Source of the DNA: Flammeovirgaceae bacterium UBA5008
GTDB lineage: Bacteria > Bacteroidota > Bacteroidia > Cytophagales > Cyclobacteriaceae
Length of the DNA stretch: 64,000 bases
Direction of reading: 5' to 3'
NCBI GenBank assembly: GCA_002398365.1
Contig: DGYK01000063.1
Span: forward strand, 335,560 to 399,559
In this document: in pieces, positions 47,139 through 54,856 of the stretch
How the letters are laid out: every line of letters begins with the position of its first letter
Numbering within the stretch: position 1 is the first letter of the stretch
Program-made: the position numbers and the translations under genes
Notes under the pieces: generated by a model
What the model was told of the DNA's origin: nothing
Databases searched by the model: none
The model's input: the letters and a program-made list of their open reading frames with translations, nothing else

Positions 47139-47789
47139 ATGTCGATTCAACGCAGATTTAGCAAAGCCGACCTTGATCGTATCAAAACGGCCGTACATCA
47201 AGCAGAAAGCAAAATTTCCGGTGAGATTGTGCCTGTCTTTGTCGAGAAAAGCGGACAATACTCTTTAGCTTCTTACCGTGGTTTTTTGGCCTTTGCCGGA
47301 CTTTGTTTTTTGGTGATTATCGTTTTCGATCGATACATTCCTTCATTGGCAATCTATGATCCCCTATTTATTTTTCTTACCGTAACTTTATTTGGTCTGC
47401 TCGGATCATTGGCAGCTCATTTTATCCACCCCATCAAACGCTTTTTAGTTAGCCAGCGGTTGTTGGATCAGGCTACACGCAGACGGGCAGAAAATGCTTT
47501 CTTGGAAGAAGAGGTCTTCAACACACGTCATCGCACCGGCATTATGATCTTCGTTTCGTTTTTTGAACGTGAAGTGATTGTCATGGCCGATCGCGGCATC
47601 AGCAAAGTAGTCGATCAAAAAGAGTGGGATAAAATGGTGCGCAGCATCACGGAAAATATTCGAATGGGCAAAGTAACCGATGGTATTGAAGCCGCCATTT
47701 TGCGATGCGGAGAAATTCTTTTCGAAAAAGGATTTTTGAAAACGGTTGACGATGTGAATGAATTGCGCGATGACCTCCGAATCGAATAG
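47139..47789 (+). CDS. TPM-domain membrane protein (COG3762 type)
   Basis: 216 residues from ATG 47139 (the reading frame opens at 47088, but the earlier stretch is not hydrophobic or conserved). The N-terminal part is the start of a TPM domain (FSKADLDRIKTAVHQAESKISGEIVP is the recognisable pattern, here interrupted by two membrane helices, about 45-65 and 75-95). The remainder RRRAENAFLEEEVFNTRHRTGIMIFVS, VMADRGIS and MVRSITENIRMG completes the domain. It is followed by two TPM paralogs, the usual genome neighbours; the LemA partner is absent. Confidence 0.85.
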   Translation: MSIQRRFSKADLDRIKTAVHQAESKISGEIVPVFVEKSGQYSLASYRGFLAFAGLCFLVIIVFDRYIPSLAIYDPLFIFLTVTLFGLLGSLAAHFIHPIKRFLVSQRLLDQATRRRAENAFLEEEVFNTRHRTGIMIFVSFFEREVIVMADRGISKVVDQKEWDKMVRSITENIRMGKVTDGIEAAILRCGEILFEKGFLKTVDDVNELRDDLRIE

Positions 47790-47823
47790 TCGTAATAAAT
47801 TCTACTCTACTTCTGTGATCTCC

Positions 47824-48555
47824 ATGCGTCTCTCCTTTCTATATTCACTGATTGCCTTATCGCTGCTGGTAACTTCGTTTACCTTCGCGCAAATCAAAGT
47901 GCCTCCGCACGAGGGTCGATGGGTTCATGATGAGGCTCACGTTTTGTCTCCCTCAGCGGTTGCCCAACTCGAACAAATTCTCAAAGCCGAAAGAGATTCT
48001 ACTTCTAATCAAATTGCAATTTTAATCGTGCCTAGTTTAGAAGGCGAAGACATCGAAGGATTGGGAATACGCGTGGCAGAAGAGTGGAAAGCCGGCAGCA
48101 AAGAAAATGACAACGGTGTTATTTTTATCATCGCTATACAGGAGCGCAAAATGCGAATTGAAGTAGGTCAGGGTTTGGAAGGTGTTTTGACAGACGCTCT
48201 TTCCAGCCGTATCAATCGCAATGAAGTAGCCCCCTATTTCCGACAAGGAAATTATGATGCCGGAGTAACTGCCGGAACCATGGCGATCATTCAAGCTATA
48301 AAAGGAACCTACAAGGGTGATGGCCCGGCAAGACGGAGTAAGCGCGGGGGCAAATCGCCATTAACAACGATCATCATTATTATCATCATCATCGTTATCA
48401 TGTCCCGAAGAAAAGGTGGTGGCGGTGGCGGATACTGGGCTGCGGGTCCTTTGCTGGGAGGCGGTTTTGGCGGTAGCTCCAGTTCGTGGGATAGCGGCTC
48501 CGATTATGGCGGTGGCGGTAGTTTTGGCGGTGGCGGTTCCAGTGACTCGTGGTAA
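47824..48555 (+). CDS. TPM-domain protein, YgcG type (COG1512)
   Basis: 243 residues from ATG 47824, which begins the signal peptide (LLVTSFTFAQ). The TPM domain (about 30-155) includes RWVHDEAHVLSPSAV, NQIAILIVPSLEG, GVIFIIAIQERKMRIEVGQG and NYDAGVTAGTMAI. A single membrane helix made mostly of isoleucine (TTIIIIIIIIVIM) anchors it, and the C terminus is Gly/Ser-rich (GGGGSFGGGGSSDSW). Found near LemA in other Bacteroidota; here LemA is missing. Role in envelope maintenance is inferred. Confidence 0.88.
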   Translation: MRLSFLYSLIALSLLVTSFTFAQIKVPPHEGRWVHDEAHVLSPSAVAQLEQILKAERDSTSNQIAILIVPSLEGEDIEGLGIRVAEEWKAGSKENDNGVIFIIAIQERKMRIEVGQGLEGVLTDALSSRINRNEVAPYFRQGNYDAGVTAGTMAIIQAIKGTYKGDGPARRSKRGGKSPLTTIIIIIIIIVIMSRRKGGGGGGYWAAGPLLGGGFGGSSSSWDSGSDYGGGGSFGGGGSSDSW

Positions 48556-48585
48556 ACTAATTTTTAACCTTTAACTTCAATATAG

Positions 48586-49515
48586 GTGCAAACATCGGTA
48601 GCTTCTTCACGAAAAATCCTCTACCTCTTATTCGGTTTTATTCTCTGTTCTTTTGCCTCTATCGGGCAAAAAACAGTGCCTGAATTATGGGGACAACGCG
48701 TGCATGACGAAGCCCATGTGCTTAAAGCTGAAACCGTTGATCTTCTGGAAAAAGAACTAGCGTTGTATGAAGACTCTACCACCAATCAAATTGCTATCCT
48801 GATAGTTCAATCATTAGATGGTGATGTATTGGAAGATTATTCCTTGCGCGTGGTGGAAAAATGGAAATTGGGTTCCAAGAAAAACGATAATGGTGTTCTT
48901 CTTTTAATTGCTGTGGACGATCACAAAATGAGAATCGAAGTGGGGCAAGGATTAGAAGGCGTGCTTACAGATGCCCATTGCAATCGCATTATCCGAAATG
49001 AAATGGCTCCGGAGTTTAGACGTGGAGACTATGATGCGGGTGTGCTCGCAGCAATTACTTCTATCAAAGCCGCCATTCAGGGCGAATATTCCTCGGAAGA
49101 TGCTTCCAACGATTTTGATGATTTAGACCCTACGATCAAATGGGTTATTGCGGGTGTCATCTTCTTATTCTTGGCAATATTTGCTAGTGTTGGTTTATTT
49201 TCAGAAGGCGCAATGACCTGGGTGTTGTACGCTTTTCTCACACCTTTCTATGCCGTGTTTCAAGGGCTGCTTTTTTCCTGGTGGATTTTTGGAGCTTATC
49301 TGATCGTTTATCCATTGCTACGCCTTTGGATTGTTAAAAGCGGTAAAAAATTAATGAAGTGGGAATCCTCAGGCGGTGGCGGAAGCTCGGGCAGCGGTGG
49401 CAGCAGTTGGTCTTCCGGTGGTAGTAGCTGGTCTAGCTCTTCATCAAGCTCAAGCAGTAGTTTTTCTGGAGGCGGTGGAAGCTTTGGTGGTGGTGGAAGT
49501 TCCGGAAGCTGGTAA
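48586..49515 (+). CDS. TPM-domain protein, second YgcG paralog
   Basis: 309 residues from a GTG at 48586. A signal peptide ends near FASIGQ. The TPM domain repeats the previous gene's signatures (WGQRVHDEAHVLKAETV, NQIAILIVQSLDG, DDHKMRIEVGQGLEGV, DYDAGVLAAI). Two or three membrane helices follow (about 185-250), then a Ser/Gly/Trp-rich tail. The tail is probably disordered and surface-exposed. The gene abuts the convergent aminotransferase gene with no gap. Confidence 0.87.
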   Translation: MQTSVASSRKILYLLFGFILCSFASIGQKTVPELWGQRVHDEAHVLKAETVDLLEKELALYEDSTTNQIAILIVQSLDGDVLEDYSLRVVEKWKLGSKKNDNGVLLLIAVDDHKMRIEVGQGLEGVLTDAHCNRIIRNEMAPEFRRGDYDAGVLAAITSIKAAIQGEYSSEDASNDFDDLDPTIKWVIAGVIFLFLAIFASVGLFSEGAMTWVLYAFLTPFYAVFQGLLFSWWIFGAYLIVYPLLRLWIVKSGKKLMKWESSGGGGSSGSGGSSWSSGGSSWSSSSSSSSSSFSGGGGSFGGGGSSGSW

Positions 49516-50664
49516 TTATACCTTCTTCAATACCGAAGCCAATTTGTTCATCTCGGCCTCCGAATTGTAAACATGGGGCGCTACGCGAATCGCATCTCCA
49601 CGAAACGAAACGGCAATCTTATTTTTCTTTAAAGCCTCCACTACTTTGTCCTGATTGATGTTTTGTGGTAGCCGTATTCCAAACAAATGATGCCCGCGAT
49701 ATGCTGGATCTTCAATCCAGAATCCCGCATCCGTCAATTGTACCAATGCTTTCTTCGAAATTTTTTCACAATACTTTTGAATATTGGCGGGATTCCATTG
49801 ATTGATTTGTTGAATAGCTGCCAACAGCATCGGCACCGCTATAAAGTTACTGTGCTCGCCCACTTCATAGCGCAAGGCGGATGGTTGATAACCGCTCTGA
49901 TAATTAACCAACGCAGAAAAGTTTTCACTATCCTTCCGGTTGATCCAATTTTCTTCCAGAGGTTTACCTTGATCAAAATATTCACCGAAGTAGGCAAGCC
50001 CAATGGAATAAGGACCCATCAGCCATTTGTACCCCGCACAAATTAATGCATCGGGCTGAATTATTTGAACATCAAAAGGCAGGGCTCCAACAGACTGCGT
50101 TCCATCAATTACCAACAACGCACCAACTTCCTTCGTTCTTTTTCTAATTTCTGCTAATTGAAATAAAGTACCATCCGCCCAGTGCACATGACCTAGTGCT
50201 ACCAGTCTGGTTTTCGAGTTAATGCTTTCAAGTATTCTTTCATTCCAAATTTTGCCACGGCCCGCTCCATGAATAGAAGAAACGGCTTTCAACTCAGCTC
50301 CTCTCTCTTGAGCCAATTCACTCCATGAATAATAGTTACTTGGAAATTGTTCGGCCGCAACGATCACATTTTCACCTGCCGATAGCTTTACGTTTTTCGC
50401 TACCGTGGCAATACCATAGGAAACAGATGGAATAATAACGATGCGATTACTTTCCTTCACATTGATCAGGCGCGCATATTCCTGCCTCAGTTTTTCCGTT
50501 TCGGTAAAAAAATCAGTGGGCGTTATCGAAAACGGATTCCGTTTGCGAAGCATTCCCTTCAGCCCGGCTTTCTCTACCGATTTCAACAAAGGACTCATGT
50601 AGGCGCCATTGAGATAGGTGCCACTATTGGGTAATGAAAATTTAGATCGCTGATTAGAAAGCAT
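49516..50664 (-). CDS. class V aminotransferase-family protein
   Basis: 382 residues of the PLP fold-type I, class V (NifS/CsdA-like) family. The internal aldimine Lys is in ICAGYKWLMGPYSIG near residue 219. Ligands LVIDGTQSVGALP and VALGHVHWADGTL are typical. Length and the GYKW loop resemble isopenicillin-N epimerase-like or kynureninase-like members rather than cysteine desulfurases (no mobile active-site Cys loop seen). The substrate is undetermined. It lies six bases downstream of the lipoprotein gene at 50670 on the same strand. Confidence 0.85.
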   Translation of the reverse strand: MLSNQRSKFSLPNSGTYLNGAYMSPLLKSVEKAGLKGMLRKRNPFSITPTDFFTETEKLRQEYARLINVKESNRIVIIPSVSYGIATVAKNVKLSAGENVIVAAEQFPSNYYSWSELAQERGAELKAVSSIHGAGRGKIWNERILESINSKTRLVALGHVHWADGTLFQLAEIRKRTKEVGALLVIDGTQSVGALPFDVQIIQPDALICAGYKWLMGPYSIGLAYFGEYFDQGKPLEENWINRKDSENFSALVNYQSGYQPSALRYEVGEHSNFIAVPMLLAAIQQINQWNPANIQKYCEKISKKALVQLTDAGFWIEDPAYRGHHLFGIRLPQNINQDKVVEALKKNKIAVSFRGDAIRVAPHVYNSEAEMNKLASVLKKV

Positions 50665-50669
50665 ACTTT

Positions 50670-51584
50670 TTATCGTTGAAGTGCGAGTGAATCACGTAAG
50701 TAGGTGAACTCATTTTTATTTTTTGTCCAATAATCCAAGCGAAGTGTTTTCTTCCATACCGCCTTAGTGGTTACCGATTTGCCGCGCTCGGTAAAATGTT
50801 CTTCCCAACCGAGGATTTTGTGTGGAAATGTTTTTTCAAATGTAATGGCGAGTGCTCTCGTGTTACCTTCAAACTGAATGGTATAGAGCCATCCATCGGA
50901 GGTTTCTTTTTTAGAGATGTCGACTTCTTGTGGAGATAATTCTGTGTGAAGCAACCGCGTATAAAATAATCCGGGTAGCAACGTCACTTTTCCGGTAGGC
51001 AATTTATCGGGTTGTAGACGAATTCGGCTCCAGAGCTCGTCCTCTAAAAGAACGGCTGTTACGGTACTTTGTACATCCCCTTCTTTCTCAAAATAGGAAT
51101 TGGATTGAATACTGTATTTTTTGTTTCGCCAGTTTAACTGCGTGAAAACCTGTCCGCACCACTCTTGCGAAGACATGGTTAGCTTGAGTGTAGCCGGATA
51201 TTGATTTATTTGAATAGGTGTGAATGCCGAGAGCATCATTGAATAAGGATAGATGCCCGTGATAAAATTTTTCGTGAAGTTCATTTTCATGACTGAAATT
51301 TTGTGATCACCGCTCTGTGGCTGATCATCTAACTTCACTTGTTTCTTTTCCGAAAAATCTTCCGTAACGAAAATAATCACCGCACTGCCTTCACGTGTTT
51401 CTCCATAGCGCGATTGTGATAGTTGATAGGAATTAATTTCTGCTTGCCCGTTGTACCAATATAACTTAAACGAATCAGTTTCGGTAAGTGAACTGCCTGG
51501 GCTGTTAAGCGGTTGATTCTTTTGACAAGAGGAATACGTAAGCGCGAAAAAGAAAAAAAAGATAAATGAAAATATTCTTTGCAT
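50670..51584 (-). CDS. Bacteroidota lipoprotein (sometimes labelled Maf-like)
   Basis: 304 residues from ATG 51584; a start at 51605 adds seven residues without improving the signal. The signal sequence ends in a non-canonical lipobox SSC. The body contains YWYNGQAEINSYQLSQSRYG, AVIIFVTEDFSEKKQVKL, LNFTKNFITGIYPYSMM and SSQEWCGQVFTQLN, a family I recall as common in Bacteroidota and sometimes annotated septum formation inhibitor Maf; no Maf nucleotide pyrophosphatase motif is visible, so that label looks wrong. Function unknown. It has its own promoter. Confidence 0.78.
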   Translation of the reverse strand: MQRIFSFIFFFFFALTYSSCQKNQPLNSPGSSLTETDSFKLYWYNGQAEINSYQLSQSRYGETREGSAVIIFVTEDFSEKKQVKLDDQPQSGDHKISVMKMNFTKNFITGIYPYSMMLSAFTPIQINQYPATLKLTMSSQEWCGQVFTQLNWRNKKYSIQSNSYFEKEGDVQSTVTAVLLEDELWSRIRLQPDKLPTGKVTLLPGLFYTRLLHTELSPQEVDISKKETSDGWLYTIQFEGNTRALAITFEKTFPHKILGWEEHFTERGKSVTTKAVWKKTLRLDYWTKNKNEFTYLRDSLALQR

Positions 51585-51613
51585 AGCCCAATTATTAACA
51601 TCCAAATTCCAAA

Positions 51614-51645
51614 CAAACTTACTGTTTATTTAACTTTGCACTAAA
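51614..51645 (-). promoter_or_regulatory. promoter for the 50670-51584 lipoprotein
   Basis: Minus strand: -33 TTTA (51642-51645, one mismatch), 20-base spacer, -7 TAAGTTTG (51614-51621), a full consensus match. It predicts transcription starting near 51607. Confidence 0.6.
51631..51638 (+). promoter_or_regulatory. -7 element for the 51694 gene, overlapping divergent promoter
   Basis: TAACTTTG, an exact TAnnTTTG match, facing right. It lies inside the spacer of the leftward promoter at 51614-51645. No -33 TTTG is evident. Confidence 0.5.
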
Positions 51646-51693
51646 CCAAGGGTTACCTAGTTAGTCTAATTGCTATCCACGGACACACATCTT

Positions 51694-51945
51694 ATGAGAG
51701 CTACATCTGAAGTTTACAAAGGGATAGAGTTTGTTCGTATCTCATCTCTCCCCGAAGATCAAAAATCAGCCATTTGGAGTTCATTCGATCGCGAAAAAAT
51801 AATTAAAATTTTGAAGACAGATGCGCTCATGAACGACTGCATTCTGTATCGCGATTATCTGGATTGGCTCGGACAATCTCGTAGCAAAGTCATTGAGGTA
51901 AAAAATTCGGTAGAGGATCAATCTGTTTTACTCCGAACCGCCTAA
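51694..51945 (+). CDS. 83-residue orphan protein beside the candidate origin
   Basis: 83 residues from ATG 51694; the frame opens at a TTG at 51670, but the ATG is preferred. No signal peptide. Predicted mixed alpha/beta: VYKGIEFVRISSL, DREKIIKILKTDALMNDCILY and WLGQSRSKVIEVKN. The SSLPEDQKSAIW segment suggests a small adaptor rather than an enzyme. I do not recognise the family. Its stop lies 15 bases from the first DnaA box, so it abuts the candidate replication origin. Confidence 0.65.
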   Translation: MRATSEVYKGIEFVRISSLPEDQKSAIWSSFDREKIIKILKTDALMNDCILYRDYLDWLGQSRSKVIEVKNSVEDQSVLLRTA

Positions 51946-51960
51946 GTTTTTTCCTAACAC

Positions 51961-52194
51961 TTATCCACAAGGCGCAAGTGTGTCGGGAGTAATCCAAAAA
52001 TGTTACATGCTCAACGGGAAGGTACTCCCTTTCTATACTACTGAAAATCATCTATTTACGATCCTCTCATTTATTTCATCTTCATAGTTGTCCACAAAGA
52101 AGTGATTAATCAAAATTGATCTAAATAACTGTAATTCAGTTATTTATGGCTTCATACTCCGATAATGTGGATAACTGGTCTTTTTTGTGGACTA
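51961..52194. other. oriC: candidate chromosomal replication origin (DnaA-box cluster)
   Basis: In the 363-base intergenic gap 51946-52308. Perfect DnaA boxes TTATCCACA occur at 51961-51969 (+) and 52166-52174 (-). Variants are TTGTCCACA at 52088-52096 (+) and TAGTCCACA at 52186-52194 (-, two mismatches). The region between is AT-rich; 52081-52140 has 44 A/T of 60. An inverted repeat with arms AAATAACTG and CAGTTATTT five bases apart lies at 52123-52145, and GGGAGTA / TACTCCC pair at 51985-52029. dnaA is not adjacent, which is not unusual in Bacteroidota. Gene orientation does not switch clearly here, so this remains a candidate. Confidence 0.6.
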
Positions 52195-52284
52195 CTTTTT
52201 TACCTTATTTCCTTGCTTTTATTGCGTTGTTGCAAGTAATACTTCCATTTATAAAACTTACACTGTAGAGATGCTTTTTCGACT

Positions 52285-52292
52285 TAATTTTG
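52285..52292 (+). promoter_or_regulatory. -7 promoter element for the 52309 gene
   Basis: TAATTTTG, an exact TAnnTTTG match, 16 bases before the ATG. No clear -33. Confidence 0.5.
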
Positions 52293-52308
52293 TACTCCTC
52301 ATTTACCT

Positions 52309-52785
52309 ATGAAACGATACCTTATATTGATTTTTTGGTCGATCTCTTTCCCGGTTTTCAGTCAGGAGATTGAGTCGATTAAACTCGCTGACTTTCAAAA
52401 AATTTTACAATCTCCCAACGAGAAGGTGCTGGTTATAAACTTTTGGGCTACTTGGTGTGCTCCATGTATTAAAGAGCTGCCTTTGCTGGAAAAGCTTCAC
52501 CGCGAAAACCCCAATGCTCAAGTTCTGTTAGTAAGCATGGACTATGATTTAGATCCCGATATTGAAAAAGTAGTTCGCTTTCAGAATCGCAAAAAGTTGC
52601 AAGCCAAAATTCTGTTTCTAACCGAAAATGATCCAAATGCGTGGATCGACAAAATTGATAAGCGTTGGTCAGGCGCGCTACCCACCACATTGGTAATCAA
52701 TACAAAAACCAAAAAGCGCGAATTGGTTCAAGGTGAACTTGCTGAAGGCCAATTAGAAGAATTAATTAAAAAAATAAACAACTAA
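52309..52785 (+). CDS. TlpA-like thioredoxin
   Basis: 158 residues: signal peptide (ISFPVFSQ), then a thioredoxin domain with the active site NFWATWCAPCIKELP near residue 50 and the cis-proline segment GALPTTLVINT near residue 125. Periplasmic TlpA/ResA-type proteins reduce disulfides, for example in cytochrome maturation. It is separated by 12 bases from the next thioredoxin-family gene. It adjoins the candidate oriC. Confidence 0.92.
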   Translation: MKRYLILIFWSISFPVFSQEIESIKLADFQKILQSPNEKVLVINFWATWCAPCIKELPLLEKLHRENPNAQVLLVSMDYDLDPDIEKVVRFQNRKKLQAKILFLTENDPNAWIDKIDKRWSGALPTTLVINTKTKKRELVQGELAEGQLEELIKKINN

Positions 52786-52797
52786 ATTTTAATAAAT

Positions 52798-53394
52798 ATG
52801 AAAGCTCTGTTTTTATCATTGATCATGGCGTTGTTGTGGGCGGGTGCTCCCATCAAAGAAGGGTACGAAGTGGGTGATACAGCCGCTGACTTCAAACTTA
52901 AAAATGTAGACGGCAAAATGGTATCCTTAGGCGATTATAAAAACGCGAAAGGGTTTATTGTGATTTTTGACTGCAATACCTGTCCCTATTCAAAAGCATA
53001 CAACGAGCGCATTATTGCACTCAACAAAAAATATGCCTCGGTTGGATATCCGGTTGTTGCCATTAACTCAAATGATCCTTCAAAATCTTCAGGCGACTCT
53101 TTTGAGGAAATGGTGCGTGTGGCCAAAGAAAAAGGATATGAGTTTCCATATTTAGTAGATGAGTCTCAAACCGTAGCCAAATCATTTGGCGCTACTAACA
53201 CGCCTCACGTTTTTGTGCTTACCAAAGATTTGAAAGTGGCCTACATTGGTGCCATTGATGACAGCGCCCGCAAAGCGGAAGCCGTTACTAAAAAATATGT
53301 AGAAACTGCCGTGGATGAATTACTAGCCGGAAAAAAAGTGTCTACTTCAAAAACCAAAGCAATTGGCTGCGGCATTAAGTGGAAAAGCGTTTAA
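52798..53394 (+). CDS. thioredoxin-family (AhpC/TSA-like) secreted protein
   Basis: 198 residues with an N-terminal signal (ALLWAGAP). The redox core reads VIFDCNTCPYSKAYN, a CxxC variant without the WC pair, with the cis-Pro region GATNTPHVFVL. A conserved-looking cysteine follows near the end (AIGCGIKW). This matches the AhpC-TSA/redoxin group that is often paired with TlpA. Likely a periplasmic peroxiredoxin-like or disulfide-exchange protein; the exact reaction is unknown. A strong terminator follows. Confidence 0.88.
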   Translation: MKALFLSLIMALLWAGAPIKEGYEVGDTAADFKLKNVDGKMVSLGDYKNAKGFIVIFDCNTCPYSKAYNERIIALNKKYASVGYPVVAINSNDPSKSSGDSFEEMVRVAKEKGYEFPYLVDESQTVAKSFGATNTPHVFVLTKDLKVAYIGAIDDSARKAEAVTKKYVETAVDELLAGKKVSTSKTKAIGCGIKWKSV

Positions 53395-53411
53395 TTACTT
53401 AGTTAGTAAGC

Positions 53412-53441
53412 AAAAGAGGTCGCCTGTGAGCGACCTCTTTT
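53412..53441. terminator. bidirectional rho-independent terminator
   Basis: 12-base perfect stem AAAAGAGGTCGC / GCGACCTCTTTT with a 6-base loop, between convergent genes ending at 53394 and 53461. Confidence 0.92.
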
Positions 53442-53460
53442 ATTTCGAGCATATTAATAC

Positions 53461-54780
53461 TTACTTCTTATTCAAATATTCAACCGTCAGATTGAGCATA
53501 GCTTTTAATCCAGTTAACATACCGCTTTCGTCAATATAAAAATCAGGTGTGTGATGTGCAGATGTTTTTGCCGGATCCGCATCCAACGGCATGCCGCCAA
53601 CGAAAAAGAAAAATCCGGGTACTTTTTGTGCAAAGAATGAAAAATCTTCGGCACCTGTTACTGCCGGAATAAGCTTCACATGATCTTTGCCCGCTACACG
53701 CTCTAAAGTTGGCACTGCCCACGAAGTCAGTGGCACATCATTGTACGTTACCGGATAGCCTCTGATAATTTCTACTTCTGCTTTCGCGCCCATTCCTTTT
53801 GCTGTATTCTCCGCAATGCTCTTTATCTTCTCGTGCACTTGCTCTTGCATTTTGTTATCGAGTGTGCGAATGGTGCCGGCCATCTCTACCGTTTCCGGAA
53901 TGATATTGTTACGCACACCTCCGGTGATCTTGCCAATCGTAACAACGGCCGCAGCATTTGTCAATTCTAACTGACGACTGACAATTGTCTGCAAAGAGTT
54001 TATAATCTGCGCTGATACAACAATGGGGTCAACTCCATTCCAAGGCGCTGCACCGTGTGTCTGGCGGCCAGTTACTTTAATATTGAGTTGATCTACTGCC
54101 GCCATCATTCCCTCCGGGCGATAGGTAAGTGTTCCTACAGGCGTAAGCGAACTGATGTGCAGTCCAAATACCGCATCTACTTTCGGATTGTCCAGCGCAC
54201 CTTCCTTGATCATCAGTGCCGCTCCACCTTCTTCACCGGGAGGCGCTCCCTCTTCTGCAGGTTGAAACAAAAATACAATGGTGCCTTTCAGATCGGCTTT
54301 CATTTTAGTTAAGATCTCGGCAGCACCCATTAAGATGGCAATGTGTGTATCGTGGCCGCAAGCGTGCATCACACCTACCGATTGACCTAAGTATTCGCTT
54401 TTTTCTTTGGATGCAAATGGCAAACTATTTCGTTCTACAACAGGTAGTCCGTCAATATCTGCGCGAAGAGCGATGGTCGGTCCGGGTTTACCGGTACGCA
54501 GAATGGCAACAGCTCCGGTTTTCGCTACGGGGTATTTTACTTCTAATCCAAGTGCTTTTAAATGTTCAGCAATCTTGGCTCCGGTTTTAAATTCGCGATT
54601 CGAAAGCTCCGGAAATTGATGGAAGTGTCTTCTCCATTCAATTACCTTTTTCTCCATTTCAGTCGCTTGCTGATTCAGCTTCGCGATTACCTTAGGATTT
54701 GTTTGTGCCTGGCATAACGTAGATGCCAGCATGGCGATAAGAACAAATGCACTTGTTCCTTTCCAGAATTTCATTGTCAT
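53461..54780 (-). CDS. secreted M20 amidohydrolase (IAA-amino-acid hydrolase type)
   Basis: 439 residues with a signal peptide (MLASTLCQAQ); an ATG two codons in (54774) is an equal alternative. Metal site HACGHDTH near residue 137, FQPAEEG near 172, HISSLTPVG near 207 and a final His in TSAHHTPDF. These are the motifs of the M20D amidohydrolases that release amino acids from N-acyl conjugates. It should act in the periplasm. It is alone between a terminator and the RlmI-type gene. Confidence 0.92.
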   Translation of the reverse strand: MTMKFWKGTSAFVLIAMLASTLCQAQTNPKVIAKLNQQATEMEKKVIEWRRHFHQFPELSNREFKTGAKIAEHLKALGLEVKYPVAKTGAVAILRTGKPGPTIALRADIDGLPVVERNSLPFASKEKSEYLGQSVGVMHACGHDTHIAILMGAAEILTKMKADLKGTIVFLFQPAEEGAPPGEEGGAALMIKEGALDNPKVDAVFGLHISSLTPVGTLTYRPEGMMAAVDQLNIKVTGRQTHGAAPWNGVDPIVVSAQIINSLQTIVSRQLELTNAAAVVTIGKITGGVRNNIIPETVEMAGTIRTLDNKMQEQVHEKIKSIAENTAKGMGAKAEVEIIRGYPVTYNDVPLTSWAVPTLERVAGKDHVKLIPAVTGAEDFSFFAQKVPGFFFFVGGMPLDADPAKTSAHHTPDFYIDESGMLTGLKAMLNLTVEYLNKK

Positions 54781-54856
54781 AGATTTGTAGATTCGGTTGA
54801 ACCCGAAAGTAAGAAAAGAGTAGAATATATTTTGCGATTATTACACCTAGTAATCG

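Noticed and set aside
48368..48405. ATC/ATT-rich tract as a microsatellite
   Set aside because: It encodes the Ile-rich membrane helix of the TPM protein and is in frame, so it is explained by coding.
50670..51584. Label as septum formation inhibitor Maf
   Set aside because: No Maf/Ham1-type nucleotide pyrophosphatase motif; it is a lipoprotein family.
52217..52240. TTGCG...TTGCAA as a fifth zinc-type operator
   Set aside because: The left arm does not match TGCAAC and the spacing is wrong.
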